Below are positions 8,113 through 14,730 of a DNA stretch of 14,730 nucleotides, in pieces. The DNA is taken from contig JAGWBY010000078.1 of the NCBI GenBank assembly GCA_021295675.1, forward strand, positions 20,023 to 34,752, read 5' to 3'. The stretch's first letter is position 1. Each line of letters starts with the position of its first letter. The notes under the pieces were generated by a model. That model did not search any database and was not told the origin of the DNA. It was given only the letters and a program-made list of their open reading frames with translations. Origin of the DNA: Candidatus Latescibacterota bacterium (lineage in GTDB: Bacteria > Latescibacterota > UBA2968 > UBA8231). The translations under genes and the position numbers were made by a program.

Positions 8113-8141
8113 CCTTTAGGGCTCATCCTAAAGGGTTTTTT
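8113..8141 (+). terminator. Rho-independent terminator
   Basis: CCTTTAGG (8113-8120) pairs perfectly with CCTAAAGG (8127-8134) across the loop GCTCAT, followed by six T residues (8136-8141). It should end transcripts coming from the activator gene before they reach the sigma-54 promoter. Confidence 0.85.
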
Positions 8142-8159
8142 GTGCGGGTCTCTTGAGGG

Positions 8160-8175
8160 TGGCACGAAACATGCT
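8160..8175 (+). promoter_or_regulatory. Sigma-54 (-24/-12) promoter
   Basis: TGGCAC-GAAAC-ATGC matches the consensus TGGCAC-N5-TTGC at all but one base. The invariant GG (8161-8162) and GC (8173-8174) are separated by exactly 10 nt, as sigma-54 requires. The start point is predicted near 8186, giving a leader of about 67 nt to the ATG at 8253. The enhancer-like repeats and the sigma-54 activator gene just upstream strengthen the call. Confidence 0.8.
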
Positions 8176-8252
8176 AATACCTAACTCTTGTATATAAGAT
8201 ACAGAGTCTCTGCGGAAGGTCACTTATAAAGTGCGGAAAGAAAAGAAATGCT

Positions 8253-11200
8253 ATGAAACGATTGCTAAAGTGGCAGATGGCTCTCTTAGCCGCATTATCT
8301 TTGCCTAGCTTCTGTGTGGCCCAAACGGATGCCTATAGACTTTTTGGCAATTCGATTCGCGTGGATCGGGCCTCGCACTGGGAGAACTGGATTTATCAGA
8401 ACGACTTGGTCTCCCAATTGAATGTGTCAATCGGCGATGCGGATATTTTTCAGGTAGAGGCCGATGGGCTGCGGCCGGTATTCTTCCGCCGCAATATCAA
8501 CGCGGCCCCGACGGCTGTCGATTTCACCTATCCCGATTTGGTCCGCGCTGGCGGTGATATAGTCTCTGGAGGTGCGACGGCCAAATCCAACGATGTCTTG
8601 GCCAATGATATCATTGATGGCGACTTGAGCACCTTCTGGGAGCCGGACACACCGGTCAGCTATGCAAGCCGCCTAGCTCGCCCCGGAGACTTCCATATCG
8701 ACGGTCTGCGCAACTGGGAAATCGAGATTGATCTAGGACGGTTGGTTTTTGCCGACAGTCTGACGATCATCTTTCCCGCTGGTCAGTTCGAAGACGAGTT
8801 CCTCGGCGAGCCGGTCAAGTCTTTCGCGCTTTTCGCCTCAATGGGCGAGCGCTTCCCCTTTCCCTTGGGTAACAAGCTCCAGTTTTCACTCATAGAGGAA
8901 GTCTCGACCAGCGGTGGTGTGAGCGGCGAGACCGGTGCAGGGACGCTGGTTTCGGTTCCCGGCACTAGAGGACGCTATGTGCAGATGACCTTTCCGCTCT
9001 CGCCGCTGGATCGAGCCGACTGGGACTTGGATGGTCTGCCCGACATCAGCGGGGCCTTCATCCATTACGTCCGCATCAAAATTACGGATTCGGACCTCTG
9101 GCGCGATTCCTTCCTAGGTGCTGGCGAAGAGGCGCGCCTCGCCTATGAAGCATTGCCTCAAGAGCAGCGTGGTGCGCTCGTCTATCAGCGCCAGACTGCT
9201 GGCGGTTTGTTCATCGAACTCCGGGACGATACCAATCAGACAGCCGGCGAAAAATACCAAACCTTACCCGAAAAGAAGCGCGGCCCGATCCTCTACTACA
9301 GCAAGGAGGTTCCCCGGATTGCCGAGGTTCAGGTCTGGGCTAAGGGCGATAACTACGCGTTGCAACCCGAGAGGCGCGGCGGGGCTTCGTTTGAAAACGG
9401 CGGCTTGGGCGCGCCCAATTTGTCCACGGATGGGCTATACGACTCGGAGTGGGTGGCCAATACGTGGTCGCCAGTGTACCCCAAGGGCACGGCTTGGTAC
9501 GACTTAGGTGCTGTGTTTTGGGTCGATAATGTCTCAGTAGTCAACAAGCGCATTAACCAGAGTAACAAAGGGGCCTTCTTGGGGCCGGATATCTTGGTTT
9601 CCGATGGTACGCTGCTCAAACCCGTGAGCATGGAAGACCGCGAGGACTTTCCCCAACTCGAAGAAGCGCTCAAGTGGGACAACATCATCAGCGAGGAGCA
9701 CGTCGATAACCACACGCCGATAGTGCGCATTTTTCAAGAGAACTTCCCCTATCGCAAGATCCGCTTTCTACAGATTCGCGACATTGACGTCACCGGGAGA
9801 GTCTCGGGTCAGTACGGTTATCTGGCGACCTTGGCCGAGATCCAGCTTTACGGCGAGGGGTATCCAGTAAGCGTGTGGGCGTACTCGCCGCCGATCACGC
9901 TGACGGATTCGCGCGGCAATTTTATTCGCAAAACCCTGCCGCGCATCGCCTGGGAAGGCGATGTCATCGTCCGCGAGACCGATCCGCTCACCGGCCAAAC
10001 CAGCGAACGCATCGAGCCGTTGGAGCTCCATCCAGATGTTCGCTTACAGGTACAGACCCGCACCTCTGAGCAGACCGACACCAACTTCACGTACTACCAG
10101 GTCGTGAGCGTTGCTGGCAACGAAGAGCGCGAGGAAGTGACGAAAGAGGTCTACGATGAGATCGCCTTGGAGTGGACGGCTTGGGATATCTGGCAGACCC
10201 TGCCCGCCAGCCAGCAACACGCCTCGCGCACCGACGACGACGGCGATGGGGTCACCGACGAGGATAAGATTGACCTGATTGACAATGACGGTGATGGTCT
10301 AGTGGACGAGGACGGCAGGAAGTTGCGTCGGGCACCGAGGTCGAGCTTTGCCAAGGACGGCGAACTGGCATTTGTCGGCTGGAGCGAATGGAGCGAGAGC
10401 TATCTGCCCACCAATGGCGTCAACGTGGCGACCATCACCTCGCCCAATCCGCGCAAGTTCGTTCAGGTGCGGGTCAATCTCTCTTCAGAAAATCCCTTCA
10501 AGACCGCACGGATTCGCGAGTTGCGCATTGAGTTGGCACCGCCGCTGTCGCTGGAACTGGCTGGCGAGTTGGCGCTGTTAAGCGACGAAGGGGCCGCACG
10601 CGTGCCGACCGACTTGGATGTGCAGACCTCGGACTACACTCCGCCGCGCAATGTCGATCCGCTCGCGCCGCAGCAGTTTGCTTATTTCATCCGCGCTGCC
10701 GAGCCCGACCCGACCGATGCGACGGTGCGCGACGGCTTTAACGAGGTCGCGCTTGACGGGTGTGCGCTTGGGACAGGTCGCCGTCGCTCAGACGCCTTCG
10801 CTGCTCAACCCGGAGGAAACGCAAACCTCGGCGACGACCACGAAGTTCGACCGCGCCTTCGTCCCAGACGACGACGGGGTCTTGCGCGCCGCAGACGGCG
10901 TGGTGTTGGAACGCATGGCGACCGGCGCGGATTCGATCTGGGTGCGGTTTCCCTTTTCGCTCAATGCCGATCTGCCGGCTGGCCAGCACACCCTCATTGA
11001 GGTGCAGTTTGCGTCGCAGAGCTTTCGCGAGGGTATTGCATTCGCCTCGTTTGTGCGGTCTTCAGACTCGGAGGAAGGCGTATTTCAACGGGTGGATACC
11101 GCCGATAAAGATGCGACCGAGTTGGTGGATTCTTCGACGGCGCAGGTCAGCTTGATGGCGCTGCCGGGATCTTTGATCCAAGACGTAGTGCTATCACCGG

Positions 11201-11493
11201 TCTTCACGCCCAACGGCGATGGAGTCAACGACGAGCTCTTGGTGCATTTTGTTTTGTTGAAAGTGCAGGAGGAGCGTCCGTTAGACGTTGCATTTTACGA
11301 TTTGGGAGGACGCTTGGTAGGTCAAGGTCAAGGCTCGGCGGTTGGTGGCAAGGTAGGGACGCAGGCGTTTGTGTGGGATGGACGGAATATGGCTGGACAG
11401 CTCGTGCCGCCGGGGATCTATCTCTGTCAGATCAAGCTAGAAGCCGATGATCAAGCCAACAAATTGATGCGACTCGTTCACGTGGCCTATTAA
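8253..11493 (+). CDS. Large exported protein: discoidin-like domains, calcium-loop repeats, FlgD-like C-terminus (one frameshift)
   Basis: The N-terminus is a signal peptide (MKRLLKWQMALLAALSLPS, probable cleavage after CVA). Around 118-171, IDGDLSTFWEPD and WEIEIDLGRLVFAD resemble F5/8-type (discoidin) domains; a similar DGLYDSEW...WYDLGAVFWVDNV block lies further on. DDDGDGVTDED and DNDGDGLVDEDG (about 661-688) look like calcium-binding loops of the thrombospondin-3 kind. The C-terminus contains FTPNGDGVND (984-993 after correction) and a FlgD_ig-like sheet ending in WDGRNMAGQLVPPGIYLCQI. The frame breaks near 10758-10760; one G fewer in GACGGGTGTG joins the parts into VALDGVRLGQVAVAQ, about 1079 residues. 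It is the first gene after the sigma-54 promoter. A cell-surface or secreted role, perhaps glycan binding, is inferred. Confidence 0.8.
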
Positions 11494-11550
11494 TAAAGAC
11501 AGCAGTTCGGACCGGAATTCGATAACAAACTTCACCGAAAGGAGTTTCCC

Positions 11551-12198
11551 ATGAAAACGCGAGTTGTGCATCAAACTCGTCTCGTATTGATCGCCTTCTT
11601 GATAGCTTTTGGCCTGTCGGGTATTAGCTATGCCCAAAAAAATGGACATCCGCCCTGGGTCTGGAGTGTCGCGTATTCGCCAGATGGGAGCACGCTGGCC
11701 AGTGGGAGTACCGACGAGACGATACGCCTTTGGGATGTGTCAACAGGGAGCCTCCTTGCCACGCTCAGCGAGCATATGGACTGGGCCTGTGGTGTCGCGT
11801 ATTCGCCGAATGGCCGTACGTTGGCCAGTGGAGGCGGCGACAACACGGTTCGTCTTTGGGATGTGTCAACAGGGAGCCTCCTTGCCACGCTCAGCAGGCA
11901 TACGGCCGGAGTCTGGAGTGTCGTGTATTCACCAGATGGGGGCACGCTAGCCAGTGGGGGGAGCGATGACACGGTTCGTCTTTGGGATGTGGCGACAGGA
12001 GGCCTCCTCGCTACGTTTAGAGGGCATACAAAAGCGGTCACTAGTGTGGCCTATGCACCGGCTGGAGGCACGTTGGCTAGCGGGGGATACGACAACAACG
12101 AGGTGCGTTTCTGGGATATCGCGTCTTATATCGGCGGGGAGCCGACGGCTGCGGCCGAGACCTCGTGGGGACGGATCAAATCGCTGCTTTCTCATTAA
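11551..12198 (+). CDS. Small exported WD40-repeat protein
   Basis: This 215-residue protein has a signal peptide (about 1-29, cleavage after ISYA) and four WD40 repeats with the pattern V.SVAYSPDG.TLASG..D.TVRLWDV.TG.LLAT. Four blades are too few for a closed seven-bladed propeller, so it may pair with itself or be the remnant of a longer gene. The first three repeats keep an exact 126-bp DNA period (TTTGGGATG at 11729, 11855 and 11981), and the first two share a 41-nt identical block, which shows recent duplication. AAAGGAG (11538-11544) lies 6 nt before the ATG. It follows the large exported protein by 57 nt and may share its transcript. Function is unknown; WD40 blades usually bind proteins. 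Confidence 0.85.
   Translation: MKTRVVHQTRLVLIAFLIAFGLSGISYAQKNGHPPWVWSVAYSPDGSTLASGSTDETIRLWDVSTGSLLATLSEHMDWACGVAYSPNGRTLASGGGDNTVRLWDVSTGSLLATLSRHTAGVWSVVYSPDGGTLASGGSDDTVRLWDVATGGLLATFRGHTKAVTSVAYAPAGGTLASGGYDNNEVRFWDIASYIGGEPTAAAETSWGRIKSLLSH
11650..12110 (+). repeat. 126-bp tandem coding repeat (WD40 blades)
   Basis: Four 42-codon units follow each other in the WD40 gene; the last differs slightly in length. The 41-nt blocks starting TTTGGGATGTGTCAACAGGG at 11729 and 11855 appear identical, while units three and four have diverged. Such arrays can change copy number by slippage or recombination. Confidence 0.75.
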
Positions 12199-12208
12199 TC
12201 GCGCCTCG

Positions 12209-12247
12209 TGCGTAGGGGCGGTGCGGAGCGCAAGCCGTCCCTACGTG
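12209..12247. repeat. Intergenic hairpin repeat (GTAGGGGCGG type)
   Basis: CGTAGGGGCGG (12211-12221) faces CCGTCCCTACG (12235-12245) with one mismatch and a 13-nt loop. There is no T run, so it is not a typical terminator. It resembles short palindromic repeats that are scattered between genes in many genomes, and it may also act as an RNA hairpin between the two flanking genes. Confidence 0.5.
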
Positions 12248-12270
12248 CCCTTAACCTCAGGAGGTAAACT

Positions 12271-13947
12271 ATGCACTGCTTTATCGTAGCTATATTGCTG
12301 TTGGCGGCTCCGCACGGGGCCTTTGCCTCAACAGGGGAGTTGTTCGCAGAACCCAACTTTATCCCCCTCGGCAAAGCCGGTGCCGGCATCGGTCGGGGCC
12401 CCAGTGATGACACCGGCACTTTGGGCGATGTAGATGGCGACGGGGATTTGGACCTCGTGGTAGCTTGGGCTCGTTGGGCGCCACAATGGGGCTGGATGGT
12501 GGCGTCCAACGACGGCTTGGGCGGGTTGGTCCCTACCCACAACGTCGCCCGCCCATCAAGAGAAAAACCGGGAACGCCCATCGTTAGTATCTGGGGGGAC
12601 GACTTCGACGGGGATGGCCTCTTGGATCTGGCCTTTAAGGAGGGACACAGCCTCGAACTGTGGCACAACCGGGGCGAGGACGGCTTTGCCACCATCCTGC
12701 AACTATCCAATGTCGGTTTCATTGGCCTAGTCGATGGTGAAGGCGACGGCGATGTGGACCTGTTGGTCAGGGAGTATGAGGAGCATGACGACGAGGCACT
12801 GCACTCCCACGAGGGGCCATCCCAAGTGACCCTGTGGTACAACGACGGCGACGCGGCGTTTGTCCGCAGTGATCGATTCACCCTCGACAGCGAGGAGGGG
12901 TTCTGGCCTAGGCTTTGGCCTGCCGAGCGATCGCTGGGAGCGGGAGGGGCCGCGCGCCTGTTATGGCTCCGATCGTGTTGGAAGTTCGAAGAGGCTGGAC
13001 CGACGGAGGTTTGGCTGACCCAGCCGTGGGCGGCCAGCGCGGAGCCACCGCTTTTTTTTGAGTCCATGGTCAACCCCTGTTACTCCACTCCGCTACAGGC
13101 CGGTCGCGATGGGCAGGTGGATTTAGTCGGAGTCGCCGAGGTAACCGCTATCCCCTCCAAGGTCTTCGTTAACGCCTATTTCTTCACCTACCACGGCTTG
13201 GTGCTGTGGCGTCTGGACGCCTCGGGCGTGGTGGCAAGCCACACCCTGCTCGGCTCGCAGGTACACGTGGAAAGTCACCCCTTGGTCAGCGACCTCAACG
13301 GCGATGGTCTGATGGACGTGGCCGTGATCGATAGCAACGAGGAAACGGGTCCGGCCTTGGTCGTCTTGCTCGGCCAGCGCAATGGCGTGCCTGTCCTCGA
13401 AGGCCGCTACCGGCTGTCGAGCATGATCGACGAGGCGCTCGCTGGCGACTTCAACGGCGATGGAGCCCTTGAAGGCCGCTATCAGGTGTCGGGCACGGGC
13501 AGCGAGGTGCTCGCCGGTGACCTCAACGGCGATGGGGCCGCCGAGCTGGTCGTGTTGGGGCGTGTACCTGAGGGTGGGGCTTACTTCTATACAAAGGGTG
13601 GGGCTTTCGTCTTTATCAACCAGAACAGTCCACCCACACCTGTGGCCGTTGAGTCGGCCACGCCGTCGGACTTTGTCTTGGGTGCAAACTATCCCAATCC
13701 GTTTAATCCGGCCACAACCATCCCACTGTCGGTGCCCGACGGTGCTGAGGCTGTGGACGTAGCCATCTACAATCTTTTGGGACAGCTTGTGCGCCAAGTG
13801 TGGTCGGGTCCGTTGACAGCGGGCGAACACCGGCTGACTTGGGATGGCCGCGACGAGCAGGGCCAACCCGTGGCTTCTGGAGCCTATTTATATCAGGTAC
13901 GCGTGGGTGAGCAGCTACGCACCCGCAAGATGGTCAAGCTCGAATAG
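12271..13947 (+). CDS. Exported FG-GAP/VCBS-repeat protein with FlgD-like sorting-type C-terminus
   Basis: This 558-residue protein has a signal peptide (MHCFIVAILLLAAPHGAFA, cleavage before STG). FG-GAP-type calcium loops occur as VDGDGDLDLVV (from about 53), DFDGDGLLDLAF (about 111), DGEGDGDVDLLV (about 155), SDLNGDGLMDVAV (about 339), and two more near 390-420. These repeats usually form a beta-propeller. The C-terminus (473-558) has NYPNPFNPATTI and WDGRDEQGQPVASGAYLYQV, a FlgD_ig domain often annotated as a type IX sorting signal in FCB bacteria; export by that system is not shown here. A 24-residue tandem duplication begins at residue 376. AGGAGGT (12259-12265) lies 5 nt before the ATG. 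Probably a surface or secreted adhesion or binding protein. Confidence 0.88.
   Translation: MHCFIVAILLLAAPHGAFASTGELFAEPNFIPLGKAGAGIGRGPSDDTGTLGDVDGDGDLDLVVAWARWAPQWGWMVASNDGLGGLVPTHNVARPSREKPGTPIVSIWGDDFDGDGLLDLAFKEGHSLELWHNRGEDGFATILQLSNVGFIGLVDGEGDGDVDLLVREYEEHDDEALHSHEGPSQVTLWYNDGDAAFVRSDRFTLDSEEGFWPRLWPAERSLGAGGAARLLWLRSCWKFEEAGPTEVWLTQPWAASAEPPLFFESMVNPCYSTPLQAGRDGQVDLVGVAEVTAIPSKVFVNAYFFTYHGLVLWRLDASGVVASHTLLGSQVHVESHPLVSDLNGDGLMDVAVIDSNEETGPALVVLLGQRNGVPVLEGRYRLSSMIDEALAGDFNGDGALEGRYQVSGTGSEVLAGDLNGDGAAELVVLGRVPEGGAYFYTKGGAFVFINQNSPPTPVAVESATPSDFVLGANYPNPFNPATTIPLSVPDGAEAVDVAIYNLLGQLVRQVWSGPLTAGEHRLTWDGRDEQGQPVASGAYLYQVRVGEQLRTRKMVKLE
13396..13539 (+). repeat. 72-bp tandem duplication in the FG-GAP gene
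   Basis: Two head-to-tail 72-nt units (13396-13467 and 13468-13539) encode LEGRYRLSSMIDEALAGDFN... and LEGRYQVSGTGSEVLAGDLN..., each ending GDGA. The unit is in frame (24 codons) and adds one calcium-loop motif. Confidence 0.8.
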
Positions 13948-14080
13948 ACGGTCTGACCATAAAAAAGAAGGAAAAGAGCGATATCAAATTGCTGTAGGTG
14001 GGTCACGATTTCGTCTGTTTTGTACAGTGCGTTCTTACAACGCTTTATCCCATTCCTAACCTTCTGAAAGGAGCCAAGTT

Positions 14081-14730
14081 ATGAACTATCGATCCATATT
14101 GATCGCCTGCTTAGCAACGCTGGGGTTAGCCGTTGCTGGCTGGGGGCAAGCCGATGGTAAAATCGCGTTTATCTCCGACCGCGAAGGATACGAGGACGTG
14201 TGGATTATGAATGCGGATGGGAGCGATCCTGTAAACCTAACCCAAGGACGGCATTGCACTACCCCGCCTATATCTACCTCGACGATTATCCCCGTGGTCG
14301 GTACGGTGGAGAGATTTGGTTGATGGATGCCGACGGCGGCAATCCACAGCAGCTAACAGACGATTCCGTCGATAAAACATCGCTTTCGTGGTCTGCAGAC
14401 GGGCGTAGCATTTACTATGTCGTCAGGTGGACTGCGGAAATGACTAAGGAGTCAGAGGCGGGTCAGAGGGACGGTCCTGATGCTTTCGTTATGGCGCTGG
14501 ACGGCAGTGGTCCTTCGCCCGTGGACTGGCGAGAAGTGCCCCACTTCCGCCAGTCCAGTCTTTCCCCGGACGGAACCAAAGAAGCCATCGTCGTGTTGCG
14601 GGAAAAAAGGGACGCAGAGAATCTCGCCCGCCTCTATGTCCGCGATACCAATGAAGACGAGTACTTTACCGCCCGGTCCACCGGCAAGTATCCGGGTATT
14701 CCCCTGCTTGGCTTACCCCGGAACGCAACC
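14081..14730 (+). CDS. Exported TolB-like beta-propeller protein (partial, frameshifted)
   Basis: The start MNYRSILIACLATLGLAVAG is a signal peptide with cleavage near GWGQ. KIAFISDREGYEDVWIMNAD, then SDPVNLTQG, is the classic blade of TolB/WD40-like PD40 propellers. The first frame stops at 14323, but one more C in the run at 14262-14265 gives TTPAYIYLDDYPRGRYGG, EIWLMDADGGNPQQLTDDS and LSWSADGRSIYYV without a break. A further G at 14694-14696 would give KYPGYSPAWLTPERN, again blade-like, up to the right edge. AAAGGAG (14067-14073) lies 7 nt before the ATG. The protein continues beyond the window. It resembles TolB in blades only; without the N-terminal TolB domain or pal-tol neighbours it is not TolB itself. 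Confidence 0.8.

Larger units (their letters stand above)
7925..8252. other. Gene-free control region between the activator and the exported-protein genes
   Basis: These 328 bases hold, in order, a short GC palindrome GGCCGCGGCC (7931-7940), three phased operator repeats (7971-8033), a terminator (8113-8141), a sigma-54 promoter (8160-8175) and an untranslated leader of about 67 nt. The stretch from about 7969 on is visibly richer in A and T than the flanking genes. Near the end, CACTT-ATA-AAGTG (8221-8233) could form a small hairpin before the start codon. No coding sequence or tRNA is seen in it. Confidence 0.8.

Noticed and set aside
8044..8141. Possible small RNA with a sigma-70-like promoter (TTGTAA, CTAATA) ending at the terminator
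   Set aside because: The hexamers are weak with an 18-nt spacer and no conserved structure is evident; the terminator is sufficiently explained by the upstream operon.
10755..10765. Programmed frameshift in the large exported protein
   Set aside because: No slippery heptamer or downstream structure is evident, and other run-type indels in the window make a sequence error more likely.
12195..13073. 292-codon minus-strand open frame
   Set aside because: Serine/proline-rich antisense shadow of the FG-GAP gene, with no recognisable domain.
13948..14080. Promoter before the TolB-like gene
   Set aside because: No hexamer pair with acceptable spacing and no -24/-12 element was found; only the ribosome site is clear.

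Overview
This GC-rich window reads as a bacterial chromosome segment, probably from an uncultured FCB-type lineage (Latescibacterota or Poribacteria-like; inference only). The reasons are futalosine-pathway menaquinone genes, a propeller/Y_Y_Y sensor regulator, secreted proteins ending in FlgD-like 'NYPNPFNP' or 'FTPNGDGVND' C-terminal domains, and dispersed palindromic repeats between genes.

Left arm, minus strand (1-2326): a fumarylacetoacetate hydrolase/AraD1-like gene runs off the left edge, followed (in map order) by mqnD and mqnB. mqnB and mqnD overlap by 10 nt and form a coupled pair for futalosine-route menaquinone synthesis. Two copies of a short MITE-like palindromic repeat lie at 704-811 and about 2337-2507.

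Centre, plus strand (2528-7924): a near-consensus sigma-70 promoter precedes three tightly spaced genes. They are an enolase-superfamily protein, a diverged PurM-like protein joined to it by an ATGA overlap, and a 1046-residue regulator. The regulator fuses fourteen propeller blades and a Y_Y_Y domain directly to a sigma-54 AAA+ activator with a Fis-type HTH. It has no signal peptide and no membrane segment, so it looks cytosolic.

Control region (7925-8252): three 21-bp direct repeats, each carrying the palindrome CGTATT-T-AATACG, then a rho-independent terminator, then a sigma-54 -24/-12 element (TGGCAC-N5-ATGC) about 140 bp downstream of the repeats. The simplest reading is a self-contained circuit: the propeller activator binds the repeats and switches on the genes to the right. 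This is the most interesting object in the window.

Right arm, plus strand (8253-14730): four successive genes for exported proteins. They are a roughly 1079-residue discoidin-like protein with a calcium-loop segment and a FlgD-like C-terminus, a small secreted WD40 protein, an FG-GAP/VCBS protein with a FlgD-like C-terminus, and a TolB-like propeller that runs off the right edge.

Several genes carry single-base frameshifts at short C or G runs (about 425-428, 2604-2607, 10758-10760, 14262-14265, 14694-14696). Their number and sites suggest sequencing or assembly indels rather than real gene decay. The break in mqnD (about 1250) looks different, more like a small deletion.
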